A stretch of 64,000 nt of DNA from Novosphingobium sp. GTDB taxonomy: Bacteria; Pseudomonadota; Alphaproteobacteria; Sphingomonadales; Sphingomonadaceae. The stretch spans positions 124,001-188,000 of the forward strand of contig NZ_JADZAT010000028.1 in the NCBI RefSeq assembly GCF_020852455.1, read 5' to 3'. Shown one piece after another: positions 25,936 through 34,837 of this stretch. The translations under genes were made by a program, and so were the position numbers. The notes below the pieces were generated by a model that saw nothing but the letters and a program-made list of their open reading frames with translations, was not told where the DNA came from and made no database searches. Within the stretch, counting starts at the first letter, position 1. Each line of letters begins with the position of its first letter.

Positions 25936-26003
25936 GACGCAGGTCTATAGCCAGCCGAAGCCAAAAGGGACTCCTGATTTTACGGACAAAGCGTCGAACC
26001 GGT

Positions 26004-26339
26004 TCAGATGCGCTGCGCACCAAGTGCAGCGAGCCAGTGCGTCAGGCGCTCTTTCAGCATGCGGTCACGGGACATGGCGGCAACGTCGTCAGCCAGGCGC
26101 TCGACCACCTCGAACTCCATCGCCTGTTCCCCGTGGACATGCCAAGCAGACTGGAGCGAATGCACGGTGTGGCTGCCCATCCGCAGAGTGAACCAATGGC
26201 GGTTGCGGATCGTGGCCAGATTGGGGGCGCTGCCCGCCCAGACTTCACCCGTTGCCAGGCACCGCAGGGCATAGATGCCGCATTCCACCTTGCGTTCGCG
26301 ATAGGCGGCAAGCGCCGCCTTGCGATCTGTCGTCTTCAT
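26004..26339 (-). CDS. GIY-YIG nuclease-like protein
   Basis: 111 residues. The GIY-YIG core is recognisable (CGIYALRCLATGEVWAGSAP, then RNRHWFTLRMG), with YALR for the first motif and WAGS for the second; the catalytic Arg of the helix may be R in NRHWF. Start ATG 26339 with an AAGGA/AGGAC SD-like stretch upstream. This short stand-alone type has no proven substrate. It is divergent from the DUF2239 gene across 80 bp that hold a 9-bp inverted repeat. Confidence 0.75.
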   Translation of the reverse strand: MKTTDRKAALAAYRERKVECGIYALRCLATGEVWAGSAPNLATIRNRHWFTLRMGSHTVHSLQSAWHVHGEQAMEFEVVERLADDVAAMSRDRMLKERLTHWLAALGAQRI

Positions 26340-26373
26340 TCGTCCTGTTCCTTCGCGGCCGTGAATCAAATTT

Positions 26374-26408
26374 ATCCGGGTATATTGACATAGCATTTTT
26401 ACCCGGAT
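26374..26408. promoter_or_regulatory. Inverted repeat ATCCGGGTA-N17-TACCCGGAT over a divergent promoter
   Basis: Perfect 9-bp arms at 26374-26382 and 26400-26408 between the GIY-YIG and DUF2239 genes. A near-consensus TTGACA (26385-26390) stands between the arms, and TTAAAA (26408-26413), a candidate -10 at 17-bp spacing, overlaps the right arm. A bound repressor would cover the promoter. Confidence 0.6.
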
Positions 26409-26419
26409 TAAAAAAGACC

Positions 26420-27001
26420 ATGGTCGATTTTCTCACCCACCCCTGCACCGCCTTTGCCCAGTCCCGCATCCTGGCGCGCGGACCGCTGGTGGACGTTGCC
26501 CTGGCGATCAGAGAGGCCTGGCAGCAAGGCGGCGGCGCGGGCCTGACGGTTTTTGACGATGAAACCGGCAAGGTGATCGACCTCGACCTGCGCGGCAGCA
26601 CGGCCGAGATTGTGCAACGCCTTAGCCAGCACCAGAGCAGCGAAGTCCGCGGGCGCGGTCGCCCCAAACTGGGGGTTGTGCCGCGCGAAGTGACTTTGCT
26701 GCCCCGCCAGTGGGAATGGCTTGCGGCCCAGCCCGGCGGTGCATCGCAGGCGCTGCGCCGACTGGTTGATGACGCACGCCGGGCCGATGGTGAGCATGGG
26801 TCCCAGCGCCTGGCCCGCGAACGCACCTATCGTTTCCTGAATGCCATGGCGGGCGACCTGCCGCGTTTCGAAGAAGCCTGCCGTGCGCTGTTTGCCGGCG
26901 ATGACCAGCTATTTGCTGAGCGGATCGCCGGCTGGCCCGCCGACGTTGTTACCTATGCGCAGGGGCTTGGCGCCAGCGGCCAGGACGGAGCGCAAGAATG
27001 A
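26420..27001 (+). CDS. DUF2239 family protein, probably leaderless mRNA
   Basis: 193 residues matching DUF2239: GLTVFDDETGKVIDLDLRGS, GRGRPKLGVVPREVTLLPRQ, WEWLAAQPGGASQALRRLV. The RPKLG...VTLLP region resembles short DNA-binding segments, and the family is common next to GIY-YIG genes, but no function is known. ATG 26420 has no SD; a TTGACA/TTAAAA promoter would start transcription at or next to the A of the ATG. It is followed by a SnoaL gene with ATGA overlap. Confidence 0.8.
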   Translation: MVDFLTHPCTAFAQSRILARGPLVDVALAIREAWQQGGGAGLTVFDDETGKVIDLDLRGSTAEIVQRLSQHQSSEVRGRGRPKLGVVPREVTLLPRQWEWLAAQPGGASQALRRLVDDARRADGEHGSQRLARERTYRFLNAMAGDLPRFEEACRALFAGDDQLFAERIAGWPADVVTYAQGLGASGQDGAQE

Positions 27002-27447
27002 TCCAAATTGCAGCGCGAAAGCAACGCCTCACCGACTTTATCGAAGCGGTGTGGAACCAGGGAGATTCCGCTGCGGCTGGCAATTACGTCGCGGAGCAAT
27101 ACACGATCCATCACGATCCAGGCGATCCGTGGGAAGGCATGACACTCGATCTGGCTGGCTACCAGGATCGGGTCTGCAAGTCTCGCGCAGCATTTCCCGA
27201 TCAACGATTCCAGATCCAGGGTCTGTTTGGCGATGGACACGAACTGGCGATGTCGTGGCTGTGGTCGGCAACCCATCAGGGCGACCTGCCTGGCTTCCCC
27301 GCAACCGGCCGCGAAATCCGGATGTCGGGTGCGACAGTCTACTTCTTCGACACCGGCGAACGCCTGACCGGCCACTGGCAAATCGCTGATCGACTTGGGG
27401 TTTATCAGCAACTCCAGAGCAATCTGATTTCGACCAGTCAGACCTGA
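26998..27447 (+). CDS. SnoaL-like ester-cyclase/NTF2-fold protein
   Basis: 149 residues of the SnoaL polyketide-cyclase-like NTF2 fold (LTDFIEAVWNQGDSAAAGNY, FPDQRFQIQGLFGDG, TGHWQIADRLGVYQQL). Catalytic acid/base positions are plausible (HHDP, GHW) but the substrate is unknown; many members are generic small-molecule binders. ATG overlaps the DUF2239 stop by 4 bases, so it is coupled to that gene and shares its regulation. A 12-bp palindrome GCCTTGCAAGGC lies just after the stop. Confidence 0.8.
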   Translation: MIQIAARKQRLTDFIEAVWNQGDSAAAGNYVAEQYTIHHDPGDPWEGMTLDLAGYQDRVCKSRAAFPDQRFQIQGLFGDGHELAMSWLWSATHQGDLPGFPATGREIRMSGATVYFFDTGERLTGHWQIADRLGVYQQLQSNLISTSQT

Positions 27448-27514
27448 AGCCTTGCAAGGCACCTACGAAAAATTCGGGGTGGCCCGTCCTTGTCCTGCCC
27501 CCTAAATCGGGGAC

Positions 27515-28276
27515 ATGGCCCAGGGACATCAGGCACTCACCGAAAAGGAAAAGCAGGCGCTGCGCCTGCTGGTGACCGGTTATGATGCCAAATCGATGGC
27601 GCGGCACCTGGGGCTTTCGGTCCACACGATCAACGAGCGGCTGCGCGATGCGCGGCGCAAGATGGCCACGTCATCCAGCCGCGAAGCCGCACGGCTGCTG
27701 CGCGAGGTTGAGGAACAGACCCCCGAATTGCTGGGGGACAAGCCAATCGGGGGTGCGCCTTCGCCGGGCCGGGACCAGACCGCGCTCCATTCCGGCCAGC
27801 GCCCCGGCATGGTGCCGCGGGCGGGCTGGATGATCGGAGGAGCAGTCATGACCATGGCAATGGCAATTCTGGCCGCTGTCGCGCTGACCGGCGGCGGCAC
27901 GGGCGATCCGGGCGCGGCAAAGGCCAATGCGGTTGTCGCCGATGCATCGCAGCAACAGGCCGAGCAGGCCGCCAGGCAGTTCCTGGCGCTGGTCGATGCA
28001 GGCAACTGGCAAGCAAGCTACACTGCGACCGGCAGTCAGTTTCGCAAGAACAACACGCTGGAAGGGTGGACTGCCGCTGCGCGCGGCGCCCACGGCGCGC
28101 AGGGACCGGCAGTCTCGCGCGAGCTGATCACCGCCGATTTCGGCCCGGCCCCACCCAACGGGTTCTGGAACATCCGTTTCCGCACCCACTTTGCCGGCGG
28201 GCGCGATGCTGTCGAAACGCTGGCGATGGCTTACGAAGACGGCGCCTGGCGGGTGGTTGGGCTGATGCTCGACTGA
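27515..28276 (+). CDS. Membrane-tethered LuxR-type HTH protein with extracytoplasmic DUF4019 domain
   Basis: 253 residues. The N-terminal part (about 5-60) is a LuxR/GerE HTH (LTEKEKQALRLLVTGYDAKS, MARHLGLSVHTINERLRDAR). A linker follows, then one TM helix (about 108-128, GGAVMTMAMAILAAVALTGG), and a C-terminal DUF4019 domain (about 145-253, ARQFLALVDAGNWQASY, LEGWTAAARGAHG) that would lie in the periplasm. This makes it a one-component membrane-bound regulator in the manner of ToxR/CadC. Signal and target are unknown. It converges with phaB. Confidence 0.8.
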   Translation: MAQGHQALTEKEKQALRLLVTGYDAKSMARHLGLSVHTINERLRDARRKMATSSSREAARLLREVEEQTPELLGDKPIGGAPSPGRDQTALHSGQRPGMVPRAGWMIGGAVMTMAMAILAAVALTGGGTGDPGAAKANAVVADASQQQAEQAARQFLALVDAGNWQASYTATGSQFRKNNTLEGWTAAARGAHGAQGPAVSRELITADFGPAPPNGFWNIRFRTHFAGGRDAVETLAMAYEDGAWRVVGLMLD

Positions 28277-28291
28277 CCGGGCGGCGCGGGC

Positions 28292-28322
28292 AGCGGCGGA
28301 TGGAGCTCCCTCCATCGCCGCT
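28292..28322. terminator. Strong hairpin between converging genes
   Basis: A 13-bp stem with one bulged G and a 4-base loop (28292-28305 pairing with 28310-28322), 16 bp after the DUF4019 gene stop and 9 bp before the phaB stop. No T-run, so an intrinsic terminator function is plausible but not proven. Confidence 0.4.
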
Positions 28323-28330
28323 GTTCGCCA

Positions 28331-29053
28331 TCAATACATGTGCTGGCCGCCATTAATGCTCATGGTCGAGCCGGTCATGAAGCCGCCGTTATCGCTGGTC
28401 AGGAAAGCCACGCCGCGGGCGATCTCCTCGGCCATGCCCAGCCGGCCGACCGGGATCTTGGCGATAATCTTTTCAAGCACCGGGGCAGGCACTGCAGCGA
28501 CCATGTCGGTATCGATATAGCCCGGCGCAATCGCGTTGACGGTGACGCCGTATTTGGCCCCTTCCTGCGCCAGCGCCTTGGTGAAGCCGTGGATCCCCGA
28601 TTTGGCAGCGGCATAGTTGACCTGCCCGTATTGCCCGGCCTGGCCGTTGATCGACCCGATGTTGACGATCCGCCCCCAGCCGCGCTCGCGCATGCCGGGG
28701 AAAGTCGCCTTGGCCATGTTGAAGCAACCACCCAGGTTGATCCGCATCACCTCGTTCCAGTCATCGAAGCTCATCTTGTGGAGCACGCCGTCGCGGGTCA
28801 CCCCGGCGTTGTTGATGACGATGTCCACGGGTCCATATTCGGCGGCGATATCGTTGCAGTTGTGGATGCAGGCCTCATGGTCGCCCACGTCCCAGCGAAT
28901 CGCCGGAATGCCGGTGGAGGCAGTGAAGGCCTTGGCCTTTTCCTCGTTACCGGCATAATTGGCGATCACCTGGTGCCCCTGACGTTGCAGGCGCTTGCAG
29001 ATGGCTTCGCCAATGCCGCGGGTGCCGCCGGTTACGATCGCTACACGTGCCAT
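28331..29053 (-). CDS. phaB: Acetoacetyl-CoA reductase (NADPH)
   Basis: 240-residue short-chain dehydrogenase that reduces acetoacetyl-CoA to (R)-3-hydroxybutyryl-CoA for polyhydroxyalkanoate synthesis. It has the cofactor loop TGGTRGIG near residue 8-15, NNAGVTRD, catalytic Ser in NIGSINGQAGQYGQVNY with Tyr and Lys of YAAAK, and the C-terminal GFMTGSTMSINGGQHMY typical of PhaB. The length is exact for the family. No phaA or phaC is adjacent. Confidence 0.92.
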   Translation of the reverse strand: MARVAIVTGGTRGIGEAICKRLQRQGHQVIANYAGNEEKAKAFTASTGIPAIRWDVGDHEACIHNCNDIAAEYGPVDIVINNAGVTRDGVLHKMSFDDWNEVMRINLGGCFNMAKATFPGMRERGWGRIVNIGSINGQAGQYGQVNYAAAKSGIHGFTKALAQEGAKYGVTVNAIAPGYIDTDMVAAVPAPVLEKIIAKIPVGRLGMAEEIARGVAFLTSDNGGFMTGSTMSINGGQHMY

Positions 29054-29161
29054 GAAAATCCGCTCCTGTCCTTTGGGTTCGGGCCCAATATACCGTTACG
29101 GCATGCTTAACCGGCCCGCGCCCGCGCGCAAGCTGCCGCATACGTAAACTATCGGGATTTC

Positions 29162-29917
29162 CTAGAAGCGGAACTGGGTGCCGACGTAGACCGCTTGGCT
29201 GTCCTGGCGGCCATCGGTGATCGGGCGCAACCGGTCACGATCGGAAGTCACACGGACGCCTGCGGTAACATCAAGGTTGCGGGTGACCCGATAGGAACCG
29301 CCCAGATCGACCTGCTGGTCGCTCTGCTCGAAGGTGCGCGGGCTGCGCCCGGCCTTTTCGCGCTCATCCAGCGCGATCCGCGGGGCAAAGCGCGACGGAT
29401 CGGGGGCTACACCCGCCTTCGGCTTGTAGTTGGCCAGATCGGGCATCTCCATCTGGCGAAAGCCCTGCTGCGGAGCGCTGTTCTGGGCGAAGCTGCGATA
29501 GCCGCGGGTTGCACCCAGGCTGTAGGCGGTGGGCGCGATTGGCAGTGCGGTTGGTGTGCCGGCATCGCTCGGCGCATTGCGACGGATCGCCAGCGAAGGC
29601 AGGTTGGCATTGACCCGCACCGCCAGGGTCACCACCGAGGAATCCACCCGGCTGGGCGTGGCCGCCGGGGTAAAGCGGAACATCTTGCCCTTGGAAAGCG
29701 CCCTGACCGTGATCGAGCGCGACAGCCGCGGATCAACTTCGGCGGGAACGAAAGCACCACTGACCGAACTGGCGGCCAGCGATTCGTCGGCGGCCTCGAA
29801 TCCACCGGCATAGGCCAGAACCGCGCTCGGCAACGCCAGCAGGCTGACCGCGCCGCACAGCAGCATCGCCGCCGTGCTGGCGCCGCCCTTGCTGCGTTCT
29901 GTTGCCGACTGGCTCAT
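29162..29917 (-). CDS. Conserved hypothetical exported protein with C-terminal outer-membrane strand
   Basis: 251 residues from ATG 29917 (MSQSATERSKGG). A hydrophobic segment (AAMLLCGAVSLLALPSAVLA) serves as signal peptide, and the last residues VYVGTQFRF, following alternating polar/aromatic strands (GGSYRVTRNLDVTAGVRVTS), look like a beta-barrel end. The middle is Pro/Ala-rich and poorly conserved. Role unknown; the location beside DUF3576-leuS-lptE hints at envelope function. An extension to 29977 is possible but less likely. Confidence 0.6.
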   Translation of the reverse strand: MSQSATERSKGGASTAAMLLCGAVSLLALPSAVLAYAGGFEAADESLAASSVSGAFVPAEVDPRLSRSITVRALSKGKMFRFTPAATPSRVDSSVVTLAVRVNANLPSLAIRRNAPSDAGTPTALPIAPTAYSLGATRGYRSFAQNSAPQQGFRQMEMPDLANYKPKAGVAPDPSRFAPRIALDEREKAGRSPRTFEQSDQQVDLGGSYRVTRNLDVTAGVRVTSDRDRLRPITDGRQDSQAVYVGTQFRF

Positions 29918-30166
29918 GCCTGCAGGTTTCCTTGGACTCACCAGATGGACTATCGCGCCAAAAGCCCGATCTTCCAAGCCCGGAATGCGTCAGCCGGGCT
30001 GAATTTGCGGTTAACCGGAGCAGGGCGCGTGCTATTCAGGCCGGGTTCACCGCCTGGCCCGGTTATAGCGCGCCAAAGCGGGCTTGCCGCCGGTGCCGCC
30101 TCGGCTATAGAGGCAGCGCGCCCAGCAAGCAGGCTGGCAACGAAGCGAACAGGAACCGATACGGCA

Positions 30167-30634
30167 ATGACTGGCAGCACTCTCACCCGCCCGAGCACTC
30201 TTGGCCTGATCGGCCGCGTCGGGCTGATTGCGATCGCGACGGTGGCTTTGTCGGCCTGTGGTGGCCGGGGCCGTCCCAAGGCCGATCTTGCCGCTTCGAA
30301 GATCACCACCATCGGGGTGAACAGCTATCTCTGGCGCGCCAGCCTCGAAGCGCTGAGCTTCATGCCGCTGCTGCAGACCGACAGCAACGGCGGGGTGATC
30401 GTGACCGACTGGTACGCCAACCCCAACAATCCGAACGAGCGGATGAAGGTATCGGTCGCGATCCTCGACCAGGATCTGCGCGCCGATGCACTGCGCGTCG
30501 CCGCCAGCCGCCAGGTGATGCAGGACGGCGTCTGGGCCGAAGCGCCTGTCCAGGCCGCCACGGTGCAGAAGCTGGAAGACGTGATCCTGACCCGCGCCCG
30601 TGACCTGCGCCGCCAGGCTTCGGCTGCGAAGTAA
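30167..30634 (+). CDS. DUF3576 family lipoprotein
   Basis: 155 residues. Signal peptide with lipobox LSAC|GG, then the DUF3576 core (IGVNSYLWRASLEALSFMPL, GGVIVTDWYANP, NERMKVSVAIL, ILTRARDLRRQA). The family is widespread in alphaproteobacteria, commonly just upstream of leuS, and presumed to be an envelope lipoprotein of unknown role. ATG 30167 has AGGAAC 10 bases upstream; the long upstream frame is non-coding shadow of the opposite gene. Confidence 0.88.
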   Translation: MTGSTLTRPSTLGLIGRVGLIAIATVALSACGGRGRPKADLAASKITTIGVNSYLWRASLEALSFMPLLQTDSNGGVIVTDWYANPNNPNERMKVSVAILDQDLRADALRVAASRQVMQDGVWAEAPVQAATVQKLEDVILTRARDLRRQASAAK

Positions 30635-30685
30635 TTGGTGTAACTGCCCCTCGACAAGCCGCGTCGAGCGGCTAGAGGGACTGCC

Positions 30686-33214
30686 ATGACTAGCGAGCGT
30701 TTTGAACCATCCAGCGCCGATCCGCGCTGGCAGGCCGCCTGGGATGCGGCGCAGACTTTCCGTGCCGATGATGCAAGCGCCAAGCCGCGCTCCTACGTGC
30801 TGGAGATGTTTCCCTACCCCTCGGGGCGGATCCACATCGGCCACGTCCGCAACTACACGATGGGTGACGTGCTCGCGCGCTACAAGCGGATGCAGGGCTT
30901 CGAAGTGCTGCACCCGATGGGCTGGGACGCCTTCGGCATGCCGGCCGAGAATGCCGCGATGGAAAAGGGCGTTCACCCCGGCGGCTGGACCCGCGACAAC
31001 ATCGCCAACATGAAGGCCCAGCTCAAGCGGCTGGGCTTCGCGCTCGACTGGAGCCGCGAACTGGCGACTTGCGAGCCCGACTATTACGGCCACGAACAGG
31101 CGCTGTTCCTCGATATGTACGCGGCTGGACTGGTCTATCGCAAAGAATCGGCGGTCAACTGGGACCCGGTCGACATGACCGTGTTGGCCAACGAACAGGT
31201 GATCGACGGGCGCGGCTGGCGCTCTGGCGCGCTGGTCGAAAAGCGCAAGCTCAACCAGTGGTTCCTGAAGATCACCCAGTTCGCCGACGAGCTGCTCGAC
31301 GGCCTGGGCGAGCTCAAGAACTGGCCCGAAAAGGTCAAGCTGATGCAGGAAAACTGGATCGGCAAGAGCCAGGGCCTGCAGTTCAGGTTCTGGAACGCCG
31401 ATCGCAGCACCGAAGTGGAAGTGTTCACCACCCGGCCCGATACGATCTTCGGCGCCAGCTTCGTGGCGATTGCCGCCGACCATCCGATCGCCCAGGGCCT
31501 GGCCGCGAACGATCCGGTGGTGGCCCAGTTCATCGAGCTGTGCCGCAAGGGCGGGACCACCGCAGCCGAGATCGAAACACAGGAAAAGCTAGGCCACGAT
31601 ACCGGGATCCGGCTGAAGCACCCGTTTGACGATACGATCGAGCTGCCGCTCTACATCGCCAATTTCGTGCTGATGGATTACGGCACCGGCGCGGTCTTCG
31701 GCTGCCCGGCGCACGATCAGCGCGACATCGACTTTGCCCGCAAATATGGCCTGCCAGTAACCCGTGTGGTCGCCGATGGCGACAAGACCGACCCGGTGTT
31801 CGAAGGTGGCGAAGCCTATACCGGGCCGGGGGCGCTGGTGAATTCGCGGTTCCTCGACGGGCTCGATGTCGAAGCTGCCAAGGGCGAGGTGATCAGCCGC
31901 GCCGAACAAGGCCAGTGGGGTCACGGCACCACCGTCTGGCGGCTGCGCGACTGGGGCATTTCGCGTCAGCGCTATTGGGGCACGCCAATCCCGTTCATCC
32001 ACTGCGCCGATTGCGGCGTGGTGCCGGTGCCCAAGGACCAGCTGCCGGTTGTGCTGCCCGAGGATGTCGATTTCCAGACCCCGGGCAACCCGCTGCTGCG
32101 TCACCCCAGCTGGAAGCACGTCGATTGCCCCAAGTGTGGCGGCAAGGCCGAACGCGAAACCGACACGCTTGATACCTTCGCGGATTCGAGCTGGTATTTC
32201 CTGCGCTTCGCCAGCCAGCCGGGCGACAAGCCGTTCGATCCCGAAGTGATCAAGCAGTGGCTGCCGGTGGAACAGTACATCGGCGGTATCGAGCATGCGA
32301 TCCTGCACCTGCTCTATGCCCGCTTCTGGACCCGCGCGCTCAATCATATCGGCATGATCGACGTGAAAGAGCCCTTCGCCAGCCTGTTCACACAGGGGAT
32401 GGTGACCCACGAAACCTATTCGCGGATCGACCCCGCCAATGGCGCGCCGGTCTATTTCAGCCCGCAGGAAGTTGAACGGCTGGGCGAAGGCGCCACGCTC
32501 AGGGCCGATGGCCAGCCGGTTGAGGTCGGCCGGGTGATCAAGATGTCGAAGTCGAAGAAGAATGTTGTCGATCCCGACGATATCATTGCGACTTACGGCG
32601 CCGACGCGGTGCGCTGGTTCATGCTCAGCGACAGCCCGCCCGAACGCGACCTGCCCTGGTCGGAAGCAGGGATCGAAGGCTGCGCGCGGTTCGTCCAGCG
32701 CCTGTGGCGCCTGTTTGGCCAGTACGATGCCGCCGCCACCGGTGACGACAAGGCGCTCGACCGCAAGCGCGACCAGACCATCGCGGCAGTCGCGCAGGAC
32801 ATCGAAGGGCTGGGCTTCAACAAGGCGGTGGCCCGGATCTATGAACTGACCAATGCGACCGAAAAGGCCGCGCCATCTGCCAGCCGCTCAGCCGCGATCC
32901 GCGCGGTGCTGCTGCTGGTCGCGCCGATGATGCCGCATCTTGCCGAGCAGGCCTGGTCGGCAATCGGCCAAGGCATGATCGCCAACGCCCCCTGGCCCAC
33001 CTACGATCCCGCCTTGCTGATCGAGGATGAAGTGACCGTGGCGATCCAGGTGCTGGGCAAGCTGCGTGATACGGTGACCGTGGCCAAGGGCCTGCCCCGC
33101 GAAGAGCTTGAAGCGCTTGCCCTGGCAAGCGAGAAGGTCCAGCGTGCGCTTGATGGCAAGGCAGTCAAGAAAGTGATCGTGGTGCCCGACCGGTTGGTAA
33201 ACCTGGTGGCGTGA
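30686..33214 (+). CDS. leuS: Leucyl-tRNA synthetase
   Basis: 842-residue class Ia synthetase that charges tRNA-Leu. HIGH motif in [19 protein letters not shown] (about 44-62), the CP1 editing domain (about 225-415, including GCPAHDQRD), and [14 protein letters not shown] near 619. The C-terminal anticodon/insertion region is complete. It is the first of three tightly packed genes (leuS, lptE, holA) joined by 1- and 4-base overlaps, an arrangement conserved in alphaproteobacteria. Confidence 0.98.
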   Translation: MTSERFEPSSADPRWQAAWDAAQTFRADDASAKPRSYVLEMFPYPSGRIHIGHVRNYTMGDVLARYKRMQGFEVLHPMGWDAFGMPAENAAMEKGVHPGGWTRDNIANMKAQLKRLGFALDWSRELATCEPDYYGHEQALFLDMYAAGLVYRKESAVNWDPVDMTVLANEQVIDGRGWRSGALVEKRKLNQWFLKITQFADELLDGLGELKNWPEKVKLMQENWIGKSQGLQFRFWNADRSTEVEVFTTRPDTIFGASFVAIAADHPIAQGLAANDPVVAQFIELCRKGGTTAAEIETQEKLGHDTGIRLKHPFDDTIELPLYIANFVLMDYGTGAVFGCPAHDQRDIDFARKYGLPVTRVVADGDKTDPVFEGGEAYTGPGALVNSRFLDGLDVEAAKGEVISRAEQGQWGHGTTVWRLRDWGISRQRYWGTPIPFIHCADCGVVPVPKDQLPVVLPEDVDFQTPGNPLLRHPSWKHVDCPKCGGKAERETDTLDTFADSSWYFLRFASQPGDKPFDPEVIKQWLPVEQYIGGIEHAILHLLYARFWTRALNHIGMIDVKEPFASLFTQGMVTHETYSRIDPANGAPVYFSPQEVERLGEGATLRADGQPVEVGRVIKMSKSKKNVVDPDDIIATYGADAVRWFMLSDSPPERDLPWSEAGIEGCARFVQRLWRLFGQYDAAATGDDKALDRKRDQTIAAVAQDIEGLGFNKAVARIYELTNATEKAAPSASRSAAIRAVLLLVAPMMPHLAEQAWSAIGQGMIANAPWPTYDPALLIEDEVTVAIQVLGKLRDTVTVAKGLPREELEALALASEKVQRALDGKAVKKVIVVPDRLVNLVA

Positions 33215-33717
33215 TGAAACGGCTGGCGCTCGCCCTGGCCCTGTCGCTGCCGCTCGCTGCCTGCGGGCTGACGCCGATGTACGGCGGCGGCGCGGGTGGC
33301 ACGGTGGCGCAGGGGCTGTCTTCGGTCGATGTTTCACCGATCGAGGGCAAGTCCGGCTGGCTGGTGCGCAATGCCCTGACCGACCGGCTTGGTGCCGGCG
33401 GCCAGAGCGCCAAGCGCTATCGGCTCGACGTTCGGCTCGACGACAAGCTCGAGGGGCTGGGGCTGCTATCGGACGATACCGTGGCGCGCGAACGCCGGAC
33501 CCTGCGCGCGCGCTATCAGCTGGTCGATCTGGAAAGCGGGCAGATCGTGCTTGATGAAACCGTCGGTTCCGACGCCGGGATCGACGTGACCAGCAGCGAA
33601 TATGCCACGATCGCCGCCGAGCAGGCGGCGCTGGAAAACCTGGCCAAGGAAGTGGCCGACCGGATCGTGACGCGCGTCGCGCTGAAGCTGCGCAGCGGCC
33701 CAGCGCCCGCGCCGTGA
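33214..33717 (+). CDS. lptE: LPS-assembly lipoprotein LptE
   Basis: 167 residues with signal peptide and lipobox (LPLAAC|GLTPMYGGG), then the LptE/RlpB core (GWLVRNALTDRL, YRLDVRLDDKLEGLGLLSDD, VARERRTLRARYQL). It plugs LptD in the outer membrane and delivers lipopolysaccharide or related glycolipid. ATG overlaps the leuS stop (TGATG). Sphingomonads often carry glycosphingolipid instead of LPS; the presence of lptE shows the Lpt export path is kept. Confidence 0.93.
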   Translation: MKRLALALALSLPLAACGLTPMYGGGAGGTVAQGLSSVDVSPIEGKSGWLVRNALTDRLGAGGQSAKRYRLDVRLDDKLEGLGLLSDDTVARERRTLRARYQLVDLESGQIVLDETVGSDAGIDVTSSEYATIAAEQAALENLAKEVADRIVTRVALKLRSGPAPAP

Positions 33718-34745
33718 AGGCAACCCAGAAGGACTTCAAGGCCCAGGCCGCCCGTGCCGCACGCGAAGCCCGGGTGTTCTTCTTCTGCGGCCCGGATGAG
33801 GCCGGCGCCCACGATGCCGCGCATCACATTCTGGGCCTGCTGCCGGATCCCGGCGAACGGGTCGAATTTGCGGGCGGCGACCTTAAACGGGATCCGGTGC
33901 GGCTGGGCGACGAGGCGCGATCGAGTTCGCTGTTCGGCGACACCCGCCACATCTGGATCCGCGCCAGCGGCGATGATGCGCACGATGCGCTGCAGAACCT
34001 GATCGCAGACGATACCCCGGGCTGGCCGGTGCTGGTGGTGGCCAGCGGAGCGACCGACAAGTCACGCACCGCCAAACTGCTGGCGGGCCGGCCCGATGCG
34101 CTGGTGGCGATGTTCTATCCGCCCGACCTGCGCAGCGTGACCGGCGCGGTGCGCGACATGGCCGATGCCGCCGGGGTGCGGCTGGCGGGTGATCTGGCCG
34201 AACGGATCGCCAAGGCGGCCGCGCTCGACACCCGGCTGGCCCAGTCCGAAGTGACCAAGCTGGCGCTCTACCTTGATGCCAGCCCGCAGGCGCCGCGCCA
34301 GGCCGATGCCGCCACGCTTGAGGCGATCGGTGCACGGACCGAGGATGATGGCTTCATGTCGCTGGTCAACGTCGTTCTGGCGGGCGAAAGCGGCAAGCTG
34401 GCCGCCGAACTGCACCGGATGCGCGAACTGGGGCTCAACCCGGTTGGCCTGCTGCTGGCCTTCGAACGTCGCGCCACCCAGCTGGCGCAGCTGGCGGCGC
34501 GGATGGGCCCGCGCGGCAATGTCCGCGAATTCATCGAGGCCGAGACCAATGCCAAGCGCGTGTTCTGGAAGGACCAGCGCGATCTGATCCAGCAATTGTC
34601 GATCTGGCGCGGGCGCAAGCTGGCACGGCTGGTTGACCGGCTCATCGAACTGCACCGGCTGCTGCTGGCCAACAGCCAGAATGCCGAACTTTTGCTGGCG
34701 CAGCAACTTGCTGAAATCACCCGATTCGCTGCTCCGCGCAGCTAA
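33714..34745 (+). CDS. holA: DNA polymerase III delta subunit
   Basis: 343 residues, clamp-loader delta subunit. N-terminal RVFFFCGPDEAGAHDAAHHI (P-loop-like but non-canonical, as in delta), central DKSRTAKLLAGRPDALV, and C-terminal domain GLNPVGLLLAFERRA and QLSIWRGRKLARLVDRL. GTG 33714 overlaps the lptE stop (GTGA). The lptE-holA pairing is standard. Confidence 0.93.
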   Translation: MKATQKDFKAQAARAAREARVFFFCGPDEAGAHDAAHHILGLLPDPGERVEFAGGDLKRDPVRLGDEARSSSLFGDTRHIWIRASGDDAHDALQNLIADDTPGWPVLVVASGATDKSRTAKLLAGRPDALVAMFYPPDLRSVTGAVRDMADAAGVRLAGDLAERIAKAAALDTRLAQSEVTKLALYLDASPQAPRQADAATLEAIGARTEDDGFMSLVNVVLAGESGKLAAELHRMRELGLNPVGLLLAFERRATQLAQLAARMGPRGNVREFIEAETNAKRVFWKDQRDLIQQLSIWRGRKLARLVDRLIELHRLLLANSQNAELLLAQQLAEITRFAAPRS

Positions 34746-34837
34746 GGCACGATGGGAGGCGGCTTGCCCGCAGCTACGTTCTCCGCCATGGACGCGCCAC
34801 GAAAGATCGAGCAGTCGATCCGAACGGGTTGCAACCG

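Noticed and set aside
27449..27460. Palindrome GCCTTGCAAGGC after the SnoaL gene as a terminator
   Set aside because: No loop or T-run; too short to call.
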